Assembly: GCA_002395085.1 (NCBI GenBank)
Contig: DGVV01000033.1
Location: 8,481-14,239 of the forward strand
Origin: Ruminococcus sp. UBA4275
Lineage (GTDB): Bacteria; Bacillota; Clostridia; Oscillospirales; Ruminococcaceae
Length of the DNA: 5,759 nt
Direction of reading: 5' to 3'
Part shown: positions 1 through 5,741 of the stretch, in pieces
Numbering within the stretch: position 1 is the stretch's first letter
How the letters are laid out: every line of letters starts with the position of its first letter
Program-made: the position numbers and the translations under genes
The notes under the pieces: generated by a model
Told to the model about the DNA's origin: nothing
Databases searched by the model: none
Seen by the model: only the letters and a program-made list of their open reading frames with translations

Positions 1-6
1 GGGATT

Positions 7-29
7 CTTAAGGGCTAGTAGCCCTTAAG
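7..29. repeat. Perfect 10-bp inverted repeat with 3-nt spacer
   Basis: Arms CTTAAGGGCT (7-16) and AGCCCTTAAG (20-29) are exact reverse complements around AGT. The sequence would form a tight hairpin on either strand. It is the outer visible hairpin of the left repeat. No U-tract follows on either strand, so it is not a classical terminator. Confidence 0.85.
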
Positions 30-36
30 CGGGAGT

Positions 37-55
37 TTGAGGGCAGAGCCCTCAA
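37..55. repeat. Perfect 8-bp inverted repeat with 3-nt spacer
   Basis: Arms TTGAGGGC (37-44) and GCCCTCAA (48-55) pair exactly around AGA. It lies 7 bases from the hairpin at 7-29 and has the same design: a GGGC-rich stem with a purine-rich three-base loop. Both probably belong to the same repeat element. Confidence 0.85.
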
Positions 56-90
56 TATAAATCCGTCGGAGACACTTTATCTACAAGCTG

Positions 91-118
91 AAACGGACAC
101 CCCACAGGACGTCCGTTT
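91..118 (-). terminator. Putative prfC transcription terminator
   Basis: AAACGGAC (91-98) and GTCCGTTT (111-118) are perfect 8-bp complementary arms around a 12-nt loop. On the minus strand the hairpin begins 4 nt after the prfC stop codon TAA (125-123), the expected place for an intrinsic terminator. The 3' arm ends in TTT and is followed by CAG, not a long U-run, so termination strength is uncertain. The same stem core recurs in the hairpin at 5708-5741. The hairpin is nearly symmetric and could also act on transcripts arriving from the left. Confidence 0.65.
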
Positions 119-122
119 GCGT

Positions 123-1778
123 TTAGTTTTTCGAGAAATCCTCCAGCTCCAGACCCTCGTTCTTTTCGAGCGCCCAGCGGATATTCCATTCGCTGGTGAA
201 CAGCAGCAGATACTGATCGCGGAAATCCTGCACGAGCTTCGTATCCTCGCTGATAATAAGCTGCGGCTTCGTATCAGTCGGGATGCCCTGAATCCAGCGG
301 ATATACTGGTAGCTCAGCGGCTCGCGGATGATCTCGACATTGTACTCCGTGCGCATCCGATGCTCAAACACCTCGAATTGCAGCACACCGACCACGCCGA
401 CGATCACTTCCTCCATACCAGTCTCCGGCTCATGGAAAATCTGAATCGCACCTTCCTGCGCGATCTGCATAACACCCTTCACAAACTGCTTGCGCTTCAT
501 CGTATCCTTATGGCGGACACGCGCAAAATGCTCCGGCGCAAAGGTCGGGATGCCCTCAAACCGCAGCTTCTTGCCCGGCGCACAGATCGTATCACCAATG
601 GAGAAGACACCCGGATCAAACACGCCGATAATGTCGCCCGCATACGCCACGTCTATGATCTCGCGGTTTTCCGCCATCATCATCTGCGGCTGCGAGAGAC
701 GCATCTTCTTGTCTCCCTGCACATGGTAGACTTCCATATCCCGCGTGAACATTCCCGAACAGATGCGCAGGAACGTCAGTCGGTCACGGTGCGCCTTGTT
801 CATATTCGCCTGAATCTTGAACACGAACGCCGAGAAGCTCTCGTCAAACGGCGAGACCGTTTCGCCGTCTGCGACACGCGCAAGCGGGGGCGGGGTCAGC
901 TCCAGAAAACGCTTCAGGAAAGGCTCAACACCGAAATTTGTCAGTGCCGAACCGAAGAACACCGGTGAAAGCTCACCGGTCTGGATCGCTTCACGGTCAA
1001 ATTCCTCGGATGCACCGTCCAGCAGTTCAATATCCTCTGCGAGCTGGGCATGGTTATCCTTGCCGATGACATCTGCCAGCGCGGGATCATCCGGCTCGAC
1101 CTCATTTGCAGAGACCGTATGCGCACCGCCCGTGCCCTCAAAGGAGATGATGCGGCGCGATTCGAGATCGTAAACGCCGCGGAAATCCTTGCCGCAGCCG
1201 ATCGGCCAGTTGACTGCGTAGGTCTTGATGCCGAGTTCACGCTCGATCTGTTCGAGCAGATCAAACGGATTGCGTGCTTCACGGTCCATCTTGTTGATGA
1301 ACGTGAAGATCGGGATATGCCGCATCACGCAGACCTTGAACAGCTTGCGCGTCTGCGGCTCAACGCCCTTTGCGGCGTCGATGACCATGATGGCGGCATC
1401 GGCAGCCATGAGCGTGCGGTAGGTATCCTCGGAGAAATCCTGATGTCCGGGGGTATCCAGAATATTGATGCAGCAGCCGTCATACTCAAACTGCATGACA
1501 GACGATGTGACCGAAATTCCGCGCTGCTTCTCAATTTCCATCCAGTCGGAGACAGCGTGGCGGGCATTCTTCTTGCCCTTGACAGCGCCCGCCATCGAGA
1601 TTGCGCCTCCGTAAAGCAGGAGCTTCTCGGTGAGGGTGGTTTTACCGGCGTCCGGGTGGGAGATGATCGCGAAGGTGCGTCTGCGGGCGATCTGATCGCG
1701 CATCCCGCTCCCGCTGATGCCGCGTTCCGGCGGTGTCGGGAAATACTCCATGCCGCCTGTTTCCTGATTCGTACTCAT
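123..1778 (-). CDS. prfC: Peptide chain release factor 3 (RF3), translational GTPase
   Basis: This encodes a 551-residue cytoplasmic GTPase that removes RF1 and RF2 from the ribosome after peptide release. The G-domain motifs are intact: P-loop SHPDAGKT (40-47), switch I region EKQRGIS (83-89), DTPGH (108-112), NKMD (162-165) and SAL (277-279). The family blocks SDWMEIEKQRGIS, WPIGCGK (191-197), KIQANMNKAHRDR (321-333) and GVLQFEVFEHRM (464-475) distinguish RF3 from EF-G and LepA. Domain II lies at roughly 310-400 and the RF3 C-terminal domain at 410-540. The reading frame is open upstream to 2045, but the ATG at 1778 is chosen because AGGAGG sits just before it and a strong promoter lies within the upstream frame. 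The protein is about 20 residues longer at the N terminus than E. coli RF3 (529 residues). It is transcribed alone, divergently from the ABC operon. Confidence 0.97.
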   Translation of the reverse strand: MSTNQETGGMEYFPTPPERGISGSGMRDQIARRRTFAIISHPDAGKTTLTEKLLLYGGAISMAGAVKGKKNARHAVSDWMEIEKQRGISVTSSVMQFEYDGCCINILDTPGHQDFSEDTYRTLMAADAAIMVIDAAKGVEPQTRKLFKVCVMRHIPIFTFINKMDREARNPFDLLEQIERELGIKTYAVNWPIGCGKDFRGVYDLESRRIISFEGTGGAHTVSANEVEPDDPALADVIGKDNHAQLAEDIELLDGASEEFDREAIQTGELSPVFFGSALTNFGVEPFLKRFLELTPPPLARVADGETVSPFDESFSAFVFKIQANMNKAHRDRLTFLRICSGMFTRDMEVYHVQGDKKMRLSQPQMMMAENREIIDVAYAGDIIGVFDPGVFSIGDTICAPGKKLRFEGIPTFAPEHFARVRHKDTMKRKQFVKGVMQIAQEGAIQIFHEPETGMEEVIVGVVGVLQFEVFEHRMRTEYNVEIIREPLSYQYIRWIQGIPTDTKPQLIISEDTKLVQDFRDQYLLLFTSEWNIRWALEKNEGLELEDFSKN

Positions 1779-1782
1779 ATTT

Positions 1783-1788
1783 CCTCCT
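1783..1788 (-). promoter_or_regulatory. Ribosome binding site that fixes the prfC start
   Basis: On the minus strand AGGAGG lies 4 nt before the ATG at 1778-1776. The spacing is short but the match to the anti-Shine-Dalgarno sequence is full. The internal ATG at 1703 has a much weaker GGGAGCGGG in front of it, which favours the longer N terminus. Confidence 0.85.
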
Positions 1789-1817
1789 GTTAAAAGGGCT
1801 TTTTGCATAACATTACT

Positions 1818-1846
1818 ATTATAGCACATATCACGCGAAATTTCAA
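1818..1846 (-). promoter_or_regulatory. SigA-type promoter of prfC with extended -10
   Basis: On the minus strand TTGAAA (1846-1841) and TATAAT (1823-1818) are separated by exactly 17 bases. TGC directly precedes the -10 box, giving an extended -10 element. Transcription should begin near 1811, leaving a leader of about 33 nt before the prfC start codon. The match is close to consensus and the position fits the gene. No operator palindrome is seen in it, consistent with constitutive expression. Confidence 0.85.
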
Positions 1847-1938
1847 TAGGGCAGCGTGAAAAATCTGCCTGCTGCGCGGAAAACCCGCCATTCGCTGCCG
1901 GATGCCGGTAAAAATACGTAAAGAAATGCAAATAGGGC

Positions 1939-1967
1939 TTGACAAAGTGTATATCCCATGATATAAT
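1939..1967 (+). promoter_or_regulatory. Consensus SigA promoter of the gntR-ABC operon
   Basis: TTGACA (1939-1944) and TATAAT (1962-1967) both match consensus exactly, with a 17-bp spacer and TGA in front of the -10 box (extended -10). Such a promoter should be very strong unless repressed, which fits the repressor gene directly downstream. Transcription should start near 1974, within the palindrome at 1967-1985, giving a leader of about 50 nt. Confidence 0.9.
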
Positions 1968-1986
1968 GTATATATCGTATATACAC
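1947..1986 (+). promoter_or_regulatory. Candidate operator for the GntR/YtrA regulator
   Basis: Two nested inverted repeats overlap the promoter. The inner one, TGTATATA-TCG-TATATACA (1967-1985), has perfect 8-bp arms and covers the predicted transcription start. The outer pair, GTGTATAT (1947-1954) and ATATACAC (1979-1986), also matches perfectly and brackets the -10 box. Bound repressor would block polymerase. YtrA-type regulators are known to bind TA-rich palindromes of the GTGTA...TACAC kind at their own promoters; the assignment of this site to the downstream gene is inference. Low-complexity TA sequence yields some symmetry by chance, so which half-sites are used cannot be decided by eye. 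Confidence 0.65.
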
Positions 1987-2009
1987 ACAGAGAGAAACCT
2001 CTGAACCAT

Positions 2010-2015
2010 AAGGAG
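2010..2015 (+). promoter_or_regulatory. Ribosome binding site of the gntR-family gene
   Basis: AAGGAG lies 10 nt before the ATG at 2026, slightly wider than usual. No other start codon in this frame fits it better, and the YtrA-type N terminus begins right at this ATG. Confidence 0.75.
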
Positions 2016-2025
2016 TGCACACCGA

Positions 2026-2406
2026 ATGGATATTATCATCAGCAACGCATCCGGCGAACCGATCTACGCGCAGATCGTCGCCCAGATCAAGACCATGATC
2101 CTTGAGGGAACGCTGAAAGAGGGGGACGCCCTTCCTTCTATGCGTAATCTCGCCCTCCAGCTCCGGATCAGCGTCATCACAACCAAACGCGCCTATGAGG
2201 AACTCGAACGGGACGGCTTCATTGAATCCTACACCGGCAAAGGCAGCTTCGTCAAGGCGCAGAATGCGGAACTCTACCGCGAGGAACAGTTCAGGCAGAT
2301 CGAGCAGATGCTCACAGAAGCCTGCGACAAGGCAAAACGATGCAGCATCCCGCTCTCTGAGCTGACCGAAATTCTCGAAATAGTCTATGGAGGCGATCAG
2401 TCATGA
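2026..2406 (+). CDS. GntR-family transcriptional regulator, YtrA-type
   Basis: This encodes a 126-residue DNA-binding protein, probably the repressor of its own operon. The N-terminal winged helix-turn-helix is complete: PIYAQIVAQIKTMI (12-25), GDALPSMRNLALQLRIS (33-49), the recognition helix region ITTKRAYEELERDGFIES (51-68) and the wing GKGSFV (71-76). Only about 50 residues follow (77-126), forecast as helices. This short tail is the mark of the YtrA subfamily; FadR, HutC and MocR members carry large ligand-binding or aminotransferase domains. It is the first gene of the operon and its TGA overlaps the ATG of the ABC ATPase gene (ATGA). A consensus promoter with palindromic sequence lies directly upstream. 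The inducing signal cannot be read from the sequence; in characterised relatives it is often a cell-wall-active antibiotic or peptide. Confidence 0.93.
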   Translation: MDIIISNASGEPIYAQIVAQIKTMILEGTLKEGDALPSMRNLALQLRISVITTKRAYEELERDGFIESYTGKGSFVKAQNAELYREEQFRQIEQMLTEACDKAKRCSIPLSELTEILEIVYGGDQS

Positions 2407-3284
2407 CGGACTACGAAAAAGCAATCGAAATCAAAGAGCTGACCAAGAAATACGACGGCTTTACCCTCGATCACATCAGCTTTGATGTGCCGAAAGGCAG
2501 CATTATGGGCTTCATCGGGCAGAACGGCGCAGGCAAGACCACAACCATCCGCGCGCTGCTCAATATCATCCGGATCGACGGCGGCGAAATCTCCCTGCTC
2601 GGCATGGATCATATCAAGGAGCAGGAGGCGATCAAGGAGCGCACCGCAGTCGTGTTCGATGAACTCCCCTTCCCCGATCTTTTCACCGCAGCGCAGATGG
2701 CAACCGTTTTCCGCGGCATCTATCAGCAGTGGGATGACGCCGTTTTCAGCCAATATCTGGAACGCTTTCAGCTTCCCAGCCGCAAGAAGATCGGCAAATT
2801 CTCCAAGGGCATGAAGATGAAGCTGCAAATCGCCTTTGCGCTCTCGCACCACGCGGAGCTGCTCGTCATGGATGAGGCAACAACCGGTCTTGATCCTGTT
2901 GTGCGCAATGAGATTCTCGAAATCTTCCTCGAATATTTGCAGGACGATTCGCACAGCATTCTCATGTCCTCGCATATCACCAGCGACCTCGAAAAGATCG
3001 CGGACAGCGTGACGTTCATTGACCGCGGCAAGCTGCTTCTGAGCGGCTATAAGGATGACATCCTCGAACACCACGGCATCATCAAATGCTCCAAATCCGA
3101 CTACCGGAATATTGACCCGGAAGACATCGTCAGCGCCCGTCTCACCGATTTCGGCGCAGAGGCAATGGTCGCAGACCGCAAAGCCGCCGCACGCAAATAC
3201 AGCGGGCTCGTCATCGACCCTGCCGCTCTCGATGAGATCATGGTCTATTATGTCAACCGCAAAAAGAAGGAGTGGTCGTCATGA
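2403..3284 (+). CDS. ABC transporter ATP-binding protein (YtrB/BcrA-like)
   Basis: This 293-residue protein is the cytoplasmic ATPase that would power the two permeases encoded next. Visible motifs are Walker A GQNGAGKTT (39-47), a signature segment FSKGM (133-137) in place of canonical LSGGQ, Walker B LLVMDE (153-158) with catalytic E158, the D-loop GLDP (162-165) and the H-loop histidine H191 in SSH. Where the Q-loop glutamine is expected the sequence reads VVFDELPF (83-90), so that residue is replaced by an acidic one. FSKGM-type signatures are common in small ABC-2 exporters next to YtrA regulators, so this is probably a subfamily trait and not inactivation. Residues 225-293 form a C-terminal extension. 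GGAGG (2389-2393) lies 9 nt before the ATG, which overlaps the gntR stop codon. It is likely half of a drug, peptide or lipid exporter; the substrate is unknown. Confidence 0.95.
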   Translation: MTDYEKAIEIKELTKKYDGFTLDHISFDVPKGSIMGFIGQNGAGKTTTIRALLNIIRIDGGEISLLGMDHIKEQEAIKERTAVVFDELPFPDLFTAAQMATVFRGIYQQWDDAVFSQYLERFQLPSRKKIGKFSKGMKMKLQIAFALSHHAELLVMDEATTGLDPVVRNEILEIFLEYLQDDSHSILMSSHITSDLEKIADSVTFIDRGKLLLSGYKDDILEHHGIIKCSKSDYRNIDPEDIVSARLTDFGAEAMVADRKAAARKYSGLVIDPAALDEIMVYYVNRKKKEWSS

Positions 3285-4048
3285 AAAAGATCGGCGTACT
3301 GCTTTACCGTCATCACCTGATGATGCGCAAAACCGGCATGATGGGAATTGCTGTGGTCGTGCTGACCTGCCTGATCGCATGGCTTGTCGTGCTGAGCGCC
3401 CGCTTCGGCAACATTGCAAAGTTCTACGGAGAGGAGGCAGCAGATGCCATTGGCAGCATCTCCGATTATTTCACGTATGTTGTGGCGTATGTTGCACTCG
3501 GAATCGGTTGCAGTGAAATGTCATGGAAGGGAGACTGCGAATCCGGCTGGGCGCGGTACATCATGACGATGCCGGTCACACCGCTGGACCGCTCCGCAGC
3601 CGTCTCGCTGTATAAGCTGATCCGTCTGGCAGCAATGTTCGGGTTCGCGTATCTGAATGCCTTTCTGCTTTCGTGTTTCAGCGGCACATCGCTGGGCGAA
3701 CATTTCGGCAGCAATCTTCTTCTGATGGCAGCAGCCGTCCTGCTGATGTACAGTTTTCAGGATATTTGTGTCAGTTTCGCACGGGATCAGAAATCCTTTC
3801 AAAAATACTTTACTGCCTACAACGGCATTCTGGTTGCCCTGATGCTTGGAATCACGTTCTATGCGATGTTTACCATGACACATACCATTACGGAACTTGC
3901 AGAAGAAGATGATCTCAGTGCGCTCATAAACTATTTTCAGCCGTATCTGGATCGGATGTATGCACTGTCGCTGCCTCTGCTGATCGCGGCTGTTGCAATC
4001 ATGTTCTTCGGGATCTGGTTCGGGCTTTCAAGGAGGGAGAATCAATGA
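3281..4048 (+). CDS. ABC-2 type permease subunit 1
   Basis: This encodes a 255-residue integral membrane protein with six predicted transmembrane helices, at about 20-39, 62-78, 113-132, 143-162, 178-199 and 228-249. Between helices 2 and 3 lies DCESGWARYIMTMPVT (85-100), resembling the W..Y...LPVT segment common in ABC-2 permeases, thought to contact the ATPase. The ATG at 3281 is preferred over an in-frame GTG at 3272 because AAGGAG (3267-3272) sits 8 nt before it and overlaps the GTG. The start overlaps the ATPase stop as ATGA. It is probably one half of a heterodimeric translocation channel with the next gene product. The family is judged from topology, size and neighbours; sequence conservation is weak, so the exact subfamily is uncertain. 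Confidence 0.87.
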   Translation: MKKIGVLLYRHHLMMRKTGMMGIAVVVLTCLIAWLVVLSARFGNIAKFYGEEAADAIGSISDYFTYVVAYVALGIGCSEMSWKGDCESGWARYIMTMPVTPLDRSAAVSLYKLIRLAAMFGFAYLNAFLLSCFSGTSLGEHFGSNLLLMAAAVLLMYSFQDICVSFARDQKSFQKYFTAYNGILVALMLGITFYAMFTMTHTITELAEEDDLSALINYFQPYLDRMYALSLPLLIAAVAIMFFGIWFGLSRRENQ

Positions 4049-4812
4049 ACGGAATTGTTTTCAAGGAACTTCGCTTAAACTGGATCTCCGTCCTCAGCAT
4101 CCTGTTGATGCCGCTGTTCTTCGGCGGACTTGCAGTTTTCGCACTGATCTCTCCGCCGGAAGGCTTTTTTGACGCAGAGGATATGAATAATGTCGGTACA
4201 ATCGGCATCCGTGCTGCACTCTTTATTTTCGGTTACTGGGTCGGCGGCGGACTCGCCGGACAATGCTTCCAGAATGATTCCTTCAAAAAATGGGGATATT
4301 TCATCGCATCGACCCCGGTTGGCGAAAAGGGACAGGTCTACGGCAAATATGTCTACGTTTTCATGATAACCTGCCTGCACTTCGTCAGCAATACCTTCGT
4401 GGATTCTCTGGTCTGCTTCTTCATTTACCTCAGATACGGCGTTTCAGCGATGCCGCTCATCAATCTGTTCTTCACGATGATCTTTGTGCAGCTTGTACTG
4501 CGCTCGGTCGAAATGCCGTTCTACATCCGCCTCGGCAAGAAATACGGCGACAGCGCACGTATGATCACCTTTCTGTTCTGTGTTCTGATTCTGATGATCT
4601 ACGGACTCTTCGGCCCGCTGCCCGCAGCAAGCATGGACGAGATCGTAGAGGGTTTCCTGAAATGGTTTGAGCGGTTCATGAACGGCGAATTCACGGATCT
4701 GTTCGGGCTGATCACTGCGGTTTTCCCGTTCATAGCCTGTGCGCTTTACTATCTCTCCTACCGCATCTCCTGCACCTTCTATCTGAAAGGAGTCGAGCTT
4801 TATGACAAATGA
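4045..4812 (+). CDS. ABC-2 type permease subunit 2
   Basis: This encodes a second 255-residue membrane protein with about six helices, near 14-35, 53-72, 102-126, 136-157, 172-192 and 218-241. The start MNGIVFKELRLNW and the segment WGYFIASTPVGEKGQVYGKY (83-102) are typical of ABC-2 permeases, and EMPFYIRLGKKYGDSARMI (156-174) resembles the ABC2_membrane_5 type, an attribution made from memory. It has the same length as subunit 1 but little obvious sequence similarity, so the pair probably forms a heterodimer, not the product of a recent duplication. AAGGAGG (4030-4036) lies 8 nt before the ATG, which overlaps the previous stop codon (ATGA). The substrate is unknown. Confidence 0.88.
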   Translation: MNGIVFKELRLNWISVLSILLMPLFFGGLAVFALISPPEGFFDAEDMNNVGTIGIRAALFIFGYWVGGGLAGQCFQNDSFKKWGYFIASTPVGEKGQVYGKYVYVFMITCLHFVSNTFVDSLVCFFIYLRYGVSAMPLINLFFTMIFVQLVLRSVEMPFYIRLGKKYGDSARMITFLFCVLILMIYGLFGPLPAASMDEIVEGFLKWFERFMNGEFTDLFGLITAVFPFIACALYYLSYRISCTFYLKGVELYDK

Positions 4813-5680
4813 GAAAGCGCTCGCCCGCAAACGGCTCATCCTTTATCTGTTCTTCGCCTTCGCAATCGCGTGGATCCCGTGGATCATCCTGAACATGACC
4901 GTCGGCTTCGATCAGTGGTTTCAGGGCGATCTGGCGCCGTCATTTCTGTGGCTGCTGCTGATCTCCGGCGGCGGCCCTGCCATTGCGAATTTTCTCACGC
5001 GCATCATTACCAAAGAGGGCTGGGAGAACAGTCTGCTGCATCTGCGGCTGAAGGGCAATCTGCGGTATTATCTGATTGCAGTTTTCGTTCCGCTTGCTGC
5101 GGGGCTGCTGCGCGGTCTGTCGCTTACGATTTATGCCGGTGATTTCTCCGCTGGCAGCGAGCTGAACGCCATGCAGATGACTGCAACCGCTGCTGCGGCA
5201 GTTTCCAATTCCCTCATCATAGCGTTCAATACCTTCGGTGAGGAATTCGGATGGCGCGGCTATATGAATCCAAAAATGGAATCGCTCCTCGGCAAGCCCA
5301 CGACCGTCCTGATCGGCGGCGTAATCTGGGGCATCTGGCACGCACCGCTGACGGTCTGCGGTCACAATTTCGGCAAGGATTATCCCGGATTCCCGTGGCT
5401 GGGCATCGTGCTGATGAGCCTGTTCTGCATCGGCACGGGCTGCTTCCTCATGTGGCTGACCGACCGTTCTAAGTCGATTTTTCCCGCGTCGATTGCCCAT
5501 TCCGCCATCAACAACGGCTCTGCGATTATCAGTGCGCTGATGGTATTCGGCGTTGCAGAGGATACCAAGCCGACCTTCCCGCTGCTCCTGATGATCTTTC
5601 TGCCGATGACGGTGATCTACGCGCTCTTCGCGATCCTGCTGTTCAGGAAAAGGCCCGTCCGCACCGCTTCTGCGGAGTGA
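4802..5680 (+). CDS. CPBP family intramembrane glutamic metalloprotease (CAAX/Abi-like)
   Basis: This encodes a 292-residue polytopic membrane protein with about eight hydrophobic segments (roughly 11-31, 47-67, 89-111, 127-143, 168-187, 200-221, 227-248, 261-282). All three CPBP (PF02517) motifs are intact: EEFGWR (147-152, the EExxxR motif), WGIWH (176-180, matching [F/W]xxxH) and HSAIN (233-237, matching HxxxN). It is therefore probably an active membrane protease of the Rce1/Abi superfamily. Relatives include bacteriocin self-immunity proteins and peptide-processing enzymes. The ATG at 4802 overlaps the permease gene by 11 nt and is preceded by AAAGGAG (4786-4792) at 9 nt spacing, so it is the last gene of the operon. 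Its partnership with the exporter suggests a role in resistance or signal processing, which is inference. Its substrate is not visible. Confidence 0.93.
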   Translation: MTNEKALARKRLILYLFFAFAIAWIPWIILNMTVGFDQWFQGDLAPSFLWLLLISGGGPAIANFLTRIITKEGWENSLLHLRLKGNLRYYLIAVFVPLAAGLLRGLSLTIYAGDFSAGSELNAMQMTATAAAAVSNSLIIAFNTFGEEFGWRGYMNPKMESLLGKPTTVLIGGVIWGIWHAPLTVCGHNFGKDYPGFPWLGIVLMSLFCIGTGCFLMWLTDRSKSIFPASIAHSAINNGSAIISALMVFGVAEDTKPTFPLLLMIFLPMTVIYALFAILLFRKRPVRTASAE

Positions 5681-5707
5681 CCGCGCTGCACCTTCACATA
5701 TACAAAC

Positions 5708-5741
5708 AAACGGACTGTTTTCTCGCGGGAACAGTCCGTTT
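5708..5741 (+). terminator. Intrinsic terminator of the ABC-CPBP operon
   Basis: AAACGGACTGTT (5708-5719) and AACAGTCCGTTT (5730-5741) form a perfect 12-bp stem around a 10-nt loop, starting 27 nt after the CPBP stop codon. The 3' arm ends in TTT but no long U-run follows, so it may work partly through the strong stem. The first 8 bases of each arm equal those of the prfC terminator hairpin at 91-118. Confidence 0.8.

Larger units (their letters stand above)
1..98 (-). repeat. Hairpin-rich intergenic repeat, left copy, cut by window edge
   Basis: Read on the minus strand this stretch follows the prfC stop codon. It runs from the 3' arm of the prfC terminator (98-91) through a tail (90-75, CAGCTTGTAGATAAAG) into two compact perfect hairpins at 55-37 and 29-7. 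Positions 75-98 match 5734-5757 on the plus strand at 20 of 24 bases, so a related copy begins at the right edge of the window. No open reading frame of credible size and no transposase lies in it. The structure suggests a small dispersed, non-coding intergenic repeat in the manner of REP, BIME or MITE elements. That it is dispersed genome-wide is inference from two copies, and the element probably continues beyond position 1. Confidence 0.6.

Noticed and set aside
117..968. Plus-strand 283-codon open frame
   Set aside because: It lies entirely opposite prfC, has no ribosome binding site, and its Arg/His/Leu-rich product is typical of the complement of a GC-rich gene.
1050..1793. Plus-strand 247-codon open frame
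   Set aside because: It is antisense to the conserved G domain of prfC and has no promoter, ribosome binding site or recognisable domain.
1786..1812. Weak stem in the prfC leader (TGTTA with TAACA on the minus strand)
   Set aside because: Pairing is short, AT-only and bulged, and lies at the very 5' end of the transcript; it is not convincing as a regulatory structure.
1926..1961. Possible 11-residue leader peptide
   Set aside because: Its ATG lies upstream of the -35 box of the operon promoter and would not be on the transcript.
1779..2045. In-frame upstream extension of prfC to 2045 (89 more residues)
   Set aside because: The prfC promoter, its start site and the ribosome binding site all lie within or after this stretch, and the extension has no RF3 similarity.
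2397..3074. Minus-strand 225-codon open frame
   Set aside because: It is antisense to the ABC ATPase, whose motifs are intact, and its sequence resembles no family.
3281..4812. Tandem duplication of permease genes
   Set aside because: Both products are 255 residues with six helices, but no shared sequence motifs beyond general ABC-2 features could be seen by eye.
4940..5500. Minus-strand 186-codon open frame
   Set aside because: It is the complement of the CPBP gene, with low-complexity Gln/Arg/Ala-rich composition and no start signals.
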